Below are positions 41,890 to 50,631 of a DNA stretch of 64,000 bases, one piece after another (the stretch's first letter is position 1; each line of letters opens with the position of its first letter). Under the pieces are notes generated by a model. That model was not told the DNA's origin. It made no database searches and was given only the letters and a program-made list of their open reading frames with translations. The DNA is from Bacteroidota bacterium (GTDB taxonomy: Bacteria > Bacteroidota > Bacteroidia > Palsa-965): assembly GCA_006218065.1 (NCBI GenBank), contig VBWE01000016.1, positions 20,959 through 84,958 on the forward strand. Direction: 5' to 3'. A program made the translations under genes and the position numbers.

Positions 41890-42966
41890 TTATTCCCCTT
41901 TAGTTTTCGGCTCTTTATTGCCCGCGGGCTGCTTTTTGGTCTCCGCCAGGAAATACTCCGGCATTTGCAGCAGTTTCCCGAAAACATAATACTGCACCAG
42001 TACAAAATCCTTGTCGTTTATCAGCGCATACATCCGGTCGGGATCGATGTAAATTTTTTGCGTCGTGTCGCGCGATTCGCCGTCGCCCTGCTTGAGGAAT
42101 AATTTGACGGTGGTTACCTGGTTCTTCGTATCGGTGAGTTTAATGATATGCGCAGGCCCGGATTTTATCACCGAATCTTTTTTCGCAGCCTGTATCTTGT
42201 CCTCGATCGCTTCAAAACCGACCGCTCCGTAGTACGTAATGTATTGCTTGGCCCGGATCGTGTCGAAGGGAAGCGGTGCGCCGCTGTTACTTTCGAGTGT
42301 AAAAGAATACGCATTGATTAAGTTGAGCTGGAATCCCGGCACCTGCGGTTTAAGATGCTCCACGCGGATGGATTTTATTTCCGGCGGAGTATAACGGAAA
42401 ACAGTCCGGTCGCGCCAGTCCGACTCACTGGTAAAAAAACGCGTGGTGAGATACCCGTTGAAGCCGGGAATTTCCATGATAAAAGGCGCTTCGGCGTTTT
42501 CTTCCGTTTCCGGGTCCGAAAGCAGCATATAGGTTCCGAGCTGGTCCTGCGTATCGCTGCCCACGTAATACATGCGCACGCGGTTTTCGCCCTGGTAAAT
42601 TTCCACTTTGGTGGCGCCGGTGATCATCCATTTGAGAATGGTTTCACGCGCTTTCACCCCGACCGGGCTTTTTACCGCGACGCTGTGTATAGTAGTGAGC
42701 AGGGTTTTCATGGCATCGGGGCGGGCGGTGAATTTCTGATTCACGGTCCAGCTTCCCGCGCCTTCATCCCTGCGCAATACGACTTTCTTTCCTGCTTTGT
42801 CGGAAATAATCACGCGCGTGACGGCTGCGGTATCGGTAACCGCAAAATTCATCTGGTCCTTATCGAGCGTACCTTTTTGTTTTCCTTTCTGCGAGAGCAA
42901 CCAGATACTCGGAATGCCGACTGCGATCAGCAGGGCGAAAATAATAAGCGACTTGTTCTTTTTCAT
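41890..42966 (-). CDS. DUF4340-domain protein
   Basis: 358 residues with one N-terminal membrane helix (about 5-26), then a large extracytoplasmic region. LDKDQMNFAVTDTAAVTRVIISDKAGKKVVLRRDEGAGSWTVNQKFTARPDAMKTLL (in parts, 34-90) matches the DUF4340 opening. DUF4340 proteins are regularly encoded next to GldG-type ABC components, as here, and are thought to act with them in the periplasm. Its own -7 box lies upstream. The C-terminus is Lys/Glu-rich and disordered. Confidence 0.82.
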   Translation of the reverse strand: MKKNKSLIIFALLIAVGIPSIWLLSQKGKQKGTLDKDQMNFAVTDTAAVTRVIISDKAGKKVVLRRDEGAGSWTVNQKFTARPDAMKTLLTTIHSVAVKSPVGVKARETILKWMITGATKVEIYQGENRVRMYYVGSDTQDQLGTYMLLSDPETEENAEAPFIMEIPGFNGYLTTRFFTSESDWRDRTVFRYTPPEIKSIRVEHLKPQVPGFQLNLINAYSFTLESNSGAPLPFDTIRAKQYITYYGAVGFEAIEDKIQAAKKDSVIKSGPAHIIKLTDTKNQVTTVKLFLKQGDGESRDTTQKIYIDPDRMYALINDKDFVLVQYYVFGKLLQMPEYFLAETKKQPAGNKEPKTKGE

Positions 42967-42996
42967 AACCGGATCATTCCCAAACGGGAAACGTCA

Positions 42997-43004
42997 CAAA
43001 TTTA
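42997..43004 (-). promoter_or_regulatory. Candidate -7 box of the DUF4340 gene
   Basis: TAAATTTG on the minus strand matches TAnnTTTG, 30 bases before the ATG at 42966. Confidence 0.45.
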
Positions 43005-43149
43005 GGGGATGTTGGCGATAGTATCGGCGAAGATAATTGTTCCGGTAATGCTGCAAGTAAATTAAAAAATGCGCTTTACCGTACCTGCTGTTCGTAAAAG
43101 GACGACCCCGCTTTATATCCGGTCGAAAATACCGGCCAACTGTAAACGT

Positions 43150-44901
43150 TTAGGCAGCCGTGGTTTTTCGCCCGTATTTCCGGCGGCGGACATAAAACGC
43201 GATGATGCCGAAGAAAATGATGATGCCCACCGGCAGCAGGTTGTTGAACAGTTGCAGGTTGAGCCGCGATGCCGCCACTTTTTTCTTGTCGAGCAGGCGC
43301 ATGGAAAGTTCGCGCGAGCGCAGGCTCATCATGCCTTCATCGTCGCAGAGGTAATTCATGCAGTTCAGCAGCAGTTCCTTGTTCGCGAAAGTGTATTCCG
43401 AAAGCCGGTCGTAGCCCATCGACTCCATAATACCGTTTCGGTAATTGTTCGCCACGATTTCCCCGTCGCCGAAAATGATCATCGCCGTTTCCTTGCTTTT
43501 TTCCTTGAACCCGATCTCGCGGCTGGACGCGATTTTCGGCGGGATGCGGTTTTTGAAAGCCGACTCGAAATTACCTTCGAGCAGTACGGCCATCGGTAGT
43601 CCCGACTTGTCGAACATCCGTTCGTTCACCTGCATGAATGCTGTGCGCAGGTCGATGCGGGCGGGCGATTTAACGATGCGGGAATATTTCGAGCTGCGGA
43701 GCAGGATCGTTTTCCGGATGCCGGCTTTCGTTTCCAGCGTATCCACCGTCCCGGCATAATTGAATTTGAGCAGGTCGAGTCCTTTTACGATCGGGTGCTT
43801 GTCGGTAGGCTGCACCAGCGGCCAGTACACCCAGTTCCGCGGTTCAATCTGCGGCTGTGCCCCGGGCGGCGCCATGTTGATGGGAATATACTGGCACTGC
43901 ATATCCAGCACCAGGTCGTTGTTCACCCGCGCGCCGTAACGGAACAAAAGATCGTCCACATCCGTGGAATCGTTCAGTCCCATGGTCGAGCCGCGCTGCG
44001 CGAGACTGTCATAATTGATTTCCATCGGCTCGAGCAGCCAGAGCACTTTGCCGCCGTACATAATAAACTGGTCGATGATGAACTTGTCTTTTTCATCGAT
44101 TCTTTCCAGCGGGCGGGCGAAAATGATCGCGTCGTATTTGTTGCGGATCTGGTCGGCTTTCTGGATCGTATCGCGGAGCGCGTTCAGCTGGCCGCCAATC
44201 TGCTGGTAGCTTACCGTATAATATTCGCGGAGCGCTTTCGCAAAATCGGCCGTATATAACGAATCGAGTTCGCCGTGTCCCTGGATAAAGGCTACTTTCT
44301 GCTTGCGGTTCATCTGCAGTTTGCGGATGGCATTGGTCAGCTCGTATTCCAGTTTTTCCACGGCCTTGTTCACATCGGTGGGAATAACCTGGTCGGTCGG
44401 TGTAAAATAAAGCTGTATCGGTGTTTCCTGCGTCCTGTAAATCGCGAGCGCGCCGGGGAAAAATTTCTGCCGCGTTACACCGCCTCCTTCGTCGGCGGTC
44501 AGCCGCGGGTTGATGAAACGCAGTCCCTTTTTTTCCAGTTGGTTGTAAAGCGCTTCGCGCTGTTTCCGGTCCTTGTTGTCCGACGGGTCGATGAACTCGT
44601 ACTGCACATTGTCGCCTGCATACGCGCGGAACTCGTCGAGCATGATGCGCACTTCATCACGCAGGTGTTTCAGGTCGCCCGCTCCCTGCGGGAAATCAGC
44701 GTCGAGGTACACTTTGAAATACACCACGTCGTCGAGATCTTCCAGCATCCTGCGCGTGCCTTCCGAAAGGGTGTAGCGTTTTTCAGCGGTCAGGTCGAAG
44801 CGCGTGAAAAGGAAAGACGAAAGCACGTTAAGCATTATAACGATGATCACCCCGGCCAGGAGGCGGAGTAAATCTCTTCGTTTATTTGTGCTTTTGCTCA
44901 T
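43150..44901 (-). CDS. gldG: Gliding-motility ABC transporter substrate-binding-type subunit GldG
   Basis: 583 residues from the ATG at 44901 (an in-frame GTG at 44916 is weaker). N-terminal membrane helix (about 15-35), then LFTRFDLTAEKRYTLSEGTRRML, the typical GldG beginning, a large periplasmic part with an ABC_transp_aux fold (VAFIQGHGELDSLY, KYDAIIFARPLERIDEKDKFIIDQFIMYGGKVLWLLEPM) and a C-terminal membrane helix (about 552-572) ending in Arg/Lys. With GldF it forms the membrane part of the Gld ABC complex needed for gliding in Flavobacterium. It begins 8 bases after the gldF stop. Confidence 0.95.
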   Translation of the reverse strand: MSKSTNKRRDLLRLLAGVIIVIMLNVLSSFLFTRFDLTAEKRYTLSEGTRRMLEDLDDVVYFKVYLDADFPQGAGDLKHLRDEVRIMLDEFRAYAGDNVQYEFIDPSDNKDRKQREALYNQLEKKGLRFINPRLTADEGGGVTRQKFFPGALAIYRTQETPIQLYFTPTDQVIPTDVNKAVEKLEYELTNAIRKLQMNRKQKVAFIQGHGELDSLYTADFAKALREYYTVSYQQIGGQLNALRDTIQKADQIRNKYDAIIFARPLERIDEKDKFIIDQFIMYGGKVLWLLEPMEINYDSLAQRGSTMGLNDSTDVDDLLFRYGARVNNDLVLDMQCQYIPINMAPPGAQPQIEPRNWVYWPLVQPTDKHPIVKGLDLLKFNYAGTVDTLETKAGIRKTILLRSSKYSRIVKSPARIDLRTAFMQVNERMFDKSGLPMAVLLEGNFESAFKNRIPPKIASSREIGFKEKSKETAMIIFGDGEIVANNYRNGIMESMGYDRLSEYTFANKELLLNCMNYLCDDEGMMSLRSRELSMRLLDKKKVAASRLNLQLFNNLLPVGIIIFFGIIAFYVRRRKYGRKTTAA

Positions 44902-44909
44902 ACTTTCTG

Positions 44910-45641
44910 TTACCACTTCCTGCTTTCCAGTACCGTCCGTGTTCCCACGATAAACAAGGCGTTGAAACTGATGAAATAAATAAGATCGCGCGTATCGATC
45001 GCACCGCGGCTCATCGATTCGTAATGTTCGGAAATGCCCAGCGCCTGGATAAACGTGTCGGCTTTCCCGAAAAGTGAAAGTGAACTGATGCTTTCGAAAC
45101 CGATATAGCAGAAAAAGCAGAGCGCAAGCGCAATGATGAACGAAACGATCTGGTTATCGGTGAGCGATGACGCGAATACGCCGATGGCGGCGAACGAAGA
45201 TCCCAGGAAAAGCAGCCCGATATACGAACCCCAGGTCCCGCCGCTGTCGATATTGCCCACCGGGTTGCCCAGTTTGTGAACCGAATAATAATACACGAGC
45301 GTGGGTACCAGCGAAAAAAGCACGAGCACGAGCGCGGCGAAGTATTTGGCCAGGATGATCTGCAGGTCGGTGAGCGGGCGGGTGAGCAGCAATTCGATGG
45401 TGCCGGTTCTTTTTTCTTCGGCGAACGAACGCATGGTGATGGCCGGGATGAGCAGGAGGAAAACCCAGGGGCCGAGATCGAAAAGCGAACTCAGCGTGGA
45501 ATACCCGCCGTCGAGCACGTTTGTCGGTCCGCGGAGGATCCACATGAAAAGCCCGATAGCCAGCAGGAATACCACAATCACGATGTACCCGATCAGGGAA
45601 CTGAGGAAACTGCGTATTTCTTTTATAAAGAGTGCGTACAT
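44910..45641 (-). CDS. gldF: Gliding-motility ABC transporter permease GldF
   Basis: 243 residues with six membrane helices. ABC-2 type permease features: SSLIGYIVIVVFLLAIGLFMW near the start and PAITMRSFAEEKRTGTIELLLTRPLTDLQIILAKY, which is the conserved cytoplasmic coupling segment. The sequence LDGGYSTLSSLFDLGPWVFL is typical for GldF. It is first gene of the gldF-gldG unit with its own -7 box. The ATPase gldA is not adjacent, as in Flavobacterium. Confidence 0.95.
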   Translation of the reverse strand: MYALFIKEIRSFLSSLIGYIVIVVFLLAIGLFMWILRGPTNVLDGGYSTLSSLFDLGPWVFLLLIPAITMRSFAEEKRTGTIELLLTRPLTDLQIILAKYFAALVLVLFSLVPTLVYYYSVHKLGNPVGNIDSGGTWGSYIGLLFLGSSFAAIGVFASSLTDNQIVSFIIALALCFFCYIGFESISSLSLFGKADTFIQALGISEHYESMSRGAIDTRDLIYFISFNALFIVGTRTVLESRKW

Positions 45642-45660
45642 AATGCGCGGCTGGCGAGGC

Positions 45661-45668
45661 CAAAATTA
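45661..45668 (-). promoter_or_regulatory. Candidate -7 box of gldF-gldG
   Basis: TAATTTTG on the minus strand matches TAnnTTTG, 19 bases before the gldF ATG. Confidence 0.5.
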
Positions 45669-45814
45669 ACATTTTTTGAACGGGGCGATGTTGTGGAACC
45701 GAGGGCAATCAGGCATCATTATTCACAACAGCCTTTTAATAACGGAACTTGCGGCTGGGAATTATGCCTGTTGGCATGGTTTTTTACGAAATTGCATTCC
45801 ACCAACCGAAAATT

Positions 45815-46414
45815 ATGACCTACATATCCACCAACAACGACCAGCCGGGCATTGTTACCCTGCTTTTCTACAAACCTTCCACCGGCCGCGCGCTCTCCAG
45901 CCTGGCGCATACGCTCCTGCACGGACCTTCGCCGCTCACCAGCAGCGAACGCGAACTTATCGCTTCGTACGTTTCCTGGCTCAACAACTGCCCTTTCTGC
46001 CACCAGTCGCACGGCGGCGCAGCCATTTGCCACGATGGCGCCAATGAAGCCATTATCGAAGCGTATAAACAAAGCATCGATAAAGCGCCGGTCAGTCCCA
46101 AAATGAAAGCCCTGCTCGCCATCGCCGGTAAAGTGCAGAAAAGCGGGAAGGAGGTACTGCCAGCCGATATCGAAACCGCCAGGAAAGCCGGCGCCTCCGA
46201 CGAAGAGATTCACGATGGAGTACTCATCGCCGCCGCGTTCTGTATGTACAACCGTTATGTTGACGGGCTGAATACCCCCATGCCCGAAGATCCTTCCGAT
46301 TTCGCCGACATGGGCAAGCGCCTGGCCAAAAACGGCTACCGCTATCCGAATTTCATCGTCCGGAAATTCATCATTCCCTGGATTGAAAAACGGAAAAAAG
46401 CGAAGCGGAAATAA
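45815..46414 (+). CDS. AhpD-like / carboxymuconolactone decarboxylase-family protein
   Basis: 199 residues from the ATG at 45815 (MTYISTNNDQPGIVTLL); an ATG at 45749 adds an unconserved leader. All-helical AhpD fold with the redox motif NNCPFCHQSHGG (C-x2-C-x3-H; about 70-81), the hallmark of peroxidase-related AhpD enzymes, preceded by LTSSERELIASYVSWLN. The C-terminal part has SDEEIHDGVLIAAAFCMYNRYVDGLNTP, usual for this subfamily. It probably reduces peroxides or is a reductase partner. It is a single gene, divergent from gldF. Confidence 0.88.
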   Translation: MTYISTNNDQPGIVTLLFYKPSTGRALSSLAHTLLHGPSPLTSSERELIASYVSWLNNCPFCHQSHGGAAICHDGANEAIIEAYKQSIDKAPVSPKMKALLAIAGKVQKSGKEVLPADIETARKAGASDEEIHDGVLIAAAFCMYNRYVDGLNTPMPEDPSDFADMGKRLAKNGYRYPNFIVRKFIIPWIEKRKKAKRK

Positions 46415-46415
46415 C

Positions 46416-46597
46416 CATTTTCGATTGCCGATTTTGGATTTGCGATTTCGCGCAAACCTTCCCGCCTCTTTAAATGTAATTAGCGTCTTCGCGGTGAAGT
46501 TTGTATTCTGCTTTTTACCGCGCTAACATATTCTGCCAATCTCCAATCGCAAATCGGTAATCCAAAATCGCAAATCCAAAATCGGCAATCGAAAATG
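46416..46597. repeat. 33-bp perfect inverted repeat between the AhpD-like gene and lysC
   Basis: Arms 46416-46448 and 46565-46597 are exact complements (core GATTGCCGATTTTGGATTTGC). The inner part before the right arm contains further partial copies (CAATCGCAAATCGG). The right arm ends three bases before the lysC -7 box. Confidence 0.85.
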
Positions 46598-46599
46598 AG

Positions 46600-46607
46600 T
46601 AGCTTTG
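46600..46607 (+). promoter_or_regulatory. Candidate -7 box of lysC-lysA
   Basis: TAGCTTTG matches TAnnTTTG, 23 bases before the ATG at 46631. Its position argues against the in-frame ATG at 46595 as translation start. Confidence 0.55.
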
Positions 46608-46630
46608 CCCGGTTTTATTCCTATTCCAAC

Positions 46631-47947
46631 ATGCTCGTTTTAAAATTCGGAGGAACTTCGGTTGGCTCCGCGCAGCGCATGCAGGCGCTGGTTAAACTTA
46701 CGGTGGACGATCGTCCGAAGATCGTGGTACTCTCGGCCATGTCCGGGACTACGAACAGCCTCGTGGAAATTGCGAACGCGCTTTACGCCAAAGAAAACGA
46801 TAAAGCAAAATCGCTCATCGATGCGCTGGAAAAAAAATACCGCGGCGTGATCGAAGAACTCTATACTACCGATGCGGGAAAACAAAAAGGCCACGAGCTT
46901 ATCGATTCGCATTTCAACTACCTGCGCAGCTTTACGCTCGACCTGTTCACGGCCAATGAAGAAAAAGCGGTACTTGCCCAGGGCGAACTGCTTAGTACGG
47001 CCATGTATCATTATTTCCTCGCGGAAAAAGGAACGAAGTCCGTACTGCTGCCCGCGCCCGATTTCATGCGCATCGACGAAAACGAAGAACCCGATCTCGC
47101 GTACATCGAATCGCACCTGCGGAAAGAACTGGAAAAACATCCCGGCGAAATACTCTTTATAACGCAGGGCTATATCTGCCGGAATGCCTTCGGCGAGATC
47201 GATAACCTGAAACGGGGCGGCAGCGATTATACCGCCACGCTCATCGGCGCCGCACTGCAGTCGCCCGAAATACAGATATGGACGGATATCGACGGGATGC
47301 ACAACAATGACCCGCGCGTAGTGGACAAAACGTTTCCCGTTACGGAATTGTCTTTCGAAGAAGCGGCCGAGCTCGCGTACTTCGGCGCGAAAATCCTGCA
47401 TCCCACCTGCGTGCTTCCCGCGCAGAAAAGAAAAGTGCCGGTTCGCCTGCTCAATACCATGCAGCCCGAAGCCAAAGGAACCGTTATCCGCGAAAATATT
47501 TCCGACGACCGCATTACCGCCGTCGCCGCGAAAGACGGGATCACGGCTATCAAAATAAAGTCGGGACGCATGCTGCTCGCTTACGGTTTCCTGCGTTCGG
47601 TTTTCGAAGTGTTCGAACGCTACAGAACACCGATCGACATGATCACCACTTCCGAAGTCGCCGTTTCGCTCACGATCGACAACCCGAAACACCTCGATGC
47701 GATCGTCGAAGAACTGAATGCGTTCGGTTCGGTGGAAGTGGACCGCGACCAGGCCATTCTCTGCATCGTGGGCCGTTTTGGCGCGGAGAAGCAGGGATAC
47801 GCTTCGCGTGTGTTCGATGCCCTGAAAGAAATTCCCATCCGCATGATCTCGTACGGCGGAAGCGAACACAATATTTCCATCCTGGTGGAAACGAAAAGAA
47901 AAAACGATGCGCTCAAAGCGCTGAATAAAGGTTTGTTCAATCTCTGA
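46631..47947 (+). CDS. lysC: Aspartate kinase
   Basis: 438 residues from the ATG at 46631 (MLVLKFGGTSVGS), the family start; a longer reading from 46595 begins upstream of the promoter box and adds 12 unconserved residues. The kinase domain (1-285) has KFGGTSVGS, VVLSAMSGTTNSL, GGSDYTATLIGAAL and WTDIDGMHNNDPRVV; tandem ACT domains (about 295-438) bind the feedback effector (AVAAKDGITAIKIKSGRM, EVAVSLTIDN). It phosphorylates L-aspartate, the first step to lysine, threonine and methionine. It is monofunctional and coupled to lysA four bases downstream, so lysine or diaminopimelate is the main product served. Confidence 0.97.
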   Translation: MLVLKFGGTSVGSAQRMQALVKLTVDDRPKIVVLSAMSGTTNSLVEIANALYAKENDKAKSLIDALEKKYRGVIEELYTTDAGKQKGHELIDSHFNYLRSFTLDLFTANEEKAVLAQGELLSTAMYHYFLAEKGTKSVLLPAPDFMRIDENEEPDLAYIESHLRKELEKHPGEILFITQGYICRNAFGEIDNLKRGGSDYTATLIGAALQSPEIQIWTDIDGMHNNDPRVVDKTFPVTELSFEEAAELAYFGAKILHPTCVLPAQKRKVPVRLLNTMQPEAKGTVIRENISDDRITAVAAKDGITAIKIKSGRMLLAYGFLRSVFEVFERYRTPIDMITTSEVAVSLTIDNPKHLDAIVEELNAFGSVEVDRDQAILCIVGRFGAEKQGYASRVFDALKEIPIRMISYGGSEHNISILVETKRKNDALKALNKGLFNL

Positions 47948-47951
47948 TCCG

Positions 47952-49076
47952 ATGTTCAGCAACCAGACAGTCGAAAAATTCAGCAGCCTGCGCACGCCGT
48001 TCTATTATTATGACACGCCGGTGCTGCGCCACACGCTCGATGCGCTGAAAAAAGCGGCTTCGAAACATGATTTTCATGTGCACTACGCGATGAAAGCGAA
48101 TACCAACGACGTGCTGCTGGATATCATCCGGTCGAACGGGCTGGGTGCGGATTGTGTGAGCGGCAACGAAGTGAAACGGGCGCTGGAATGCGGTTTCGCT
48201 GCGCACGACGTTGTTTTTGCCGGCGTGGGGAAAAGCGACGAAGAGATCATGTACGCGCTGCAGCACGATATCCTCTGCTTCAACTGCGAATCGCTCCAGG
48301 AAATGGAAGTGATCGACGGGCTGGCCAAAAGCATGAACAAAAAAACGCGTATCGCCATCCGCATCAACCCGAACGTGAATGCCAATACGCATCATCTCTG
48401 GGAACTCGAAACGGTGGTGGCTGCGCTGAAGCAACTGACTTCGCTCGAACTCATCGGGCTGCATTTTCATATCGGTTCGCAGATCACGGATTTATCCGCG
48501 TTCAAATCGCTTTGCCTGCGCGTGAACGAAATACAGGAATGGTTCGTCAGCCGCAAGATCGCGCTGACACATATTAACGTGGGCGGCGGCCTCGGGGTGG
48601 ACTACCACCAGCCCGATACGCATACCATCCCGGATTTCGAATCGTATTTCAACATCTTCGCGCAGTTCCTGGAACGCCGCCGGGGACAGCAGGTGCATTT
48701 CGAACTGGGGCGTGCGGTAATTGCGCAGTGCGGTTCGCTCATTTCACGTGTGCTTTATGTGAAAAAAGGAATCCGCACGGATTTCACCATCCTCGACGCA
48801 GGCATGACGGAACTGATCCGCCCGGCTTTGTACCAGTCGTATCACAAAATCGAAAACATTTCTCCCCGCATCCCGAAGGACGCGCCGATGCAGCGCTACG
48901 ATGTAGTCGGTCCCATCTGCGAATCGTCCGATTGTTTCGGCAAAGCCGTCGATCTCCCCGAAACCCGGCGCGGCGACCTTGTGGCCATACGTACCGCAGG
49001 AGCTTACGGTGAAGTGATGATGTCGCAATACAATCTGCGCGACAGGGCAGGAGTGCATTATTCCGATACCTTATAA
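47952..49076 (+). CDS. lysA: Diaminopimelate decarboxylase
   Basis: 374 residues, shorter than the roughly 400 of many LysA proteins. Fold type III PLP enzyme: the PLP lysine is in HYAMKANTN (about 43-51), the phosphate-binding glycines in INVGGGLGVDYH (about 208-219), and the C-terminal substrate residues in GPICESSDCFG (CESxD motif, about 315-325) and GAYGEVMMSQYNLR. It decarboxylates meso-diaminopimelate to L-lysine. It lies in an operon with lysC. Confidence 0.96.
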   Translation: MFSNQTVEKFSSLRTPFYYYDTPVLRHTLDALKKAASKHDFHVHYAMKANTNDVLLDIIRSNGLGADCVSGNEVKRALECGFAAHDVVFAGVGKSDEEIMYALQHDILCFNCESLQEMEVIDGLAKSMNKKTRIAIRINPNVNANTHHLWELETVVAALKQLTSLELIGLHFHIGSQITDLSAFKSLCLRVNEIQEWFVSRKIALTHINVGGGLGVDYHQPDTHTIPDFESYFNIFAQFLERRRGQQVHFELGRAVIAQCGSLISRVLYVKKGIRTDFTILDAGMTELIRPALYQSYHKIENISPRIPKDAPMQRYDVVGPICESSDCFGKAVDLPETRRGDLVAIRTAGAYGEVMMSQYNLRDRAGVHYSDTL

Positions 49077-49439
49077 AGAATAGGCGCAGATTATCGCGAA
49101 GTCCATCTGTGTTATCCCGACCTTATTAAAGAATAGCCGCAGATTTCGCTGATTTGCGCAGATTATCGCGGAGTCCATCTGTATTCCCCGAATTATTCTC
49201 TCCGGGGGCATACATATGCTCTTTCCCAGGTATAGCCTGCTGTGCCCGGCGCCTGTAACCCTTTTATTAAACCGGTGCAGCCGGAACCTCCTGCGGGGGA
49301 ATTTCATTTTCCCGAAAAATCTTACATGTGCAAAGCGAAGAAAGTTTTGGGGTTTTCATTCCATCGCGGGTAGCGGAGATTTGTGCCATACAAAACAGGA
49401 AACCAAAAACACAAAACCACTTACTTAAAAACACGCACC
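49077..49439. other. Intergenic region with direct repeats
   Basis: 363 bases. Two imperfect direct repeats (49084-49127 and 49155-49196; shared GCGCAGATTATCGCG and GTCCATCTGT) occupy the first third. The rest holds the motif AATCTTACAT (49318-49327) and a leader ending AAAAACACGCACCA. No gene is supported. Confidence 0.7.
49084..49196. repeat. Imperfect direct repeat downstream of lysA
   Basis: Copies at 49084-49127 and 49155-49196 share GCGCAGATTATCGCG, GTCCATCTGT and the closing CCCCGA-like / TTATT segment. The interval contains an extra partial unit (GCAGATTTCGCTGATTT). Confidence 0.7.
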
Positions 49440-50069
49440 ATGAAAACCCAGATCACAGCTTTACCCGAAAAAGCTTTACAGAACCAGGTCATAAGTATGC
49501 GCCTCTTGATGGTTATTATCGGCCTGCTTATCGGTTATACCGTTTCAGCGCAGGGCCGTTTCGGCCTGTCGGTTCACAGCACCATCAGCGGAAACGGTTT
49601 CGGCAGCGCATATACTCCTTCCGTATATGGCGGCTTCGGAAAATTTACGCTTGCCTGCGGACCGATGATCCAGAAACGCGGAGGGAACCTGGCGGGTATG
49701 CATCTTTCGGCCGAGGCCCTGCTTTGCACCAGCATCAGCGGACGCCTGCGTTTGTCGGCATATTATGATGCGGCCGCTTACAACCAGGCCGTGCTTGGCC
49801 GGAACATGCTCGCGATCGAACAGCAGATCAGCCCGGAATATGCCGAAAATCTCAGCACACTTTCTTTTCACGGCGGTGAACAACACGGCGGTTTCCTGCT
49901 CGATATTAAAATGTTCGGACCCCTTGGTATGCAGTTTGCCGCCGGGTTTGGCCATTATTTCACAGAAGGAAACAACACGTCGGTACGCATGGAATACCGC
50001 GAAGCCAACGATATCAGCCTCCAACTGAAAGCCGGTTTGCAGGTTCGCCTTGCCGGGAATAACAACTAA
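49440..50069 (+). CDS. Outer-membrane beta-barrel-like protein
   Basis: 209 residues from the ATG at 49440. A polar N-terminal stretch of about 20 residues precedes a signal-type helix (MRLLMVIIGLLIGYTVSAQ, to about residue 38). The mature part alternates hydrophobic and polar residues with glycine-aromatic turns (SAYTPSVYGGFGKFTLACGP, GPLGMQFAAGFGHYF) and ends LQVRLAGNNN. It is probably a small porin-like barrel. It heads a series of signalling genes on the same strand. Function unknown. Confidence 0.6.
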   Translation: MKTQITALPEKALQNQVISMRLLMVIIGLLIGYTVSAQGRFGLSVHSTISGNGFGSAYTPSVYGGFGKFTLACGPMIQKRGGNLAGMHLSAEALLCTSISGRLRLSAYYDAAAYNQAVLGRNMLAIEQQISPEYAENLSTLSFHGGEQHGGFLLDIKMFGPLGMQFAAGFGHYFTEGNNTSVRMEYREANDISLQLKAGLQVRLAGNNN

Positions 50070-50113
50070 AATCAGCTGCACTACATACACATAAATAAAA
50101 AACACGCACCAAA

Positions 50114-50551
50114 ATGAACACCAAACCTCTTGCCCTCTTACTGTCCGAGCGCGAAATCGACTGCAAGATCGATCGCCGGAATATCATTGAGAGCGGATTT
50201 GCCGATGAAATAAACACCTTCAGCAATTGCCAGGATGCTTTCGAATTTCTCCTGTCGAGCGCCGTTATGGATACGGATTGCCCGATCGTTATCTTCGTTG
50301 ATGTGAAGAAAACGGATGAAAACAAACACGCCTGCATCGATGATTTCCAGCAGATCCCGCTTTGGGTCCGCGACAGGATCAGCATCGTTCTGCTGGTTGA
50401 CGAACTGCGGGTATTCCTCGATTCACGCTTCCGTTCCTGCAAATCAGTCGTGGCTTCTTTCATCAAACCGCTTATCCGGTCGAACCTGGATCAGCTCCGG
50501 AGGCTTTTGCCGGATACCATGCCTGTTTACAGCCGGGTATCTGATCTGTAA
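50114..50551 (+). CDS. Degenerate receiver-like protein
   Basis: 145 residues laid out like a CheY receiver. The acidic pair of beta1 is replaced by LLSEREID, but an Asp (D63 in IVIFVDVKK) is at the phospho-acceptor place, followed by IVLLVDE and the conserved lysine context ASFIKPL (K118). It is likely a divergent single-domain regulator that may bind Mg2+ poorly. It shares a near-identical 14-base leader (AAAAACACGCACCA) with the preceding gene and is followed by a normal receiver at 50632. Confidence 0.6.
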   Translation: MNTKPLALLLSEREIDCKIDRRNIIESGFADEINTFSNCQDAFEFLLSSAVMDTDCPIVIFVDVKKTDENKHACIDDFQQIPLWVRDRISIVLLVDELRVFLDSRFRSCKSVVASFIKPLIRSNLDQLRRLLPDTMPVYSRVSDL

Positions 50552-50631
50552 AATATCCCGTGATTATTTAGCAATACGGTAAAAAACATATAATTTAGGA
50601 CTGTGTTTTCACCCGATACCCAGAAAAATAG

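Noticed and set aside
46595..46630. Upstream ATG for lysC
   Set aside because: It lies inside the inverted repeat and before the -7 box; family members begin at MLVLKFGGTSVG.
46640..47995. Long open frame antisense to lysC (451 codons)
   Set aside because: It is the mirror of a well-conserved aspartate kinase and its translation has no recognisable domain or start context.
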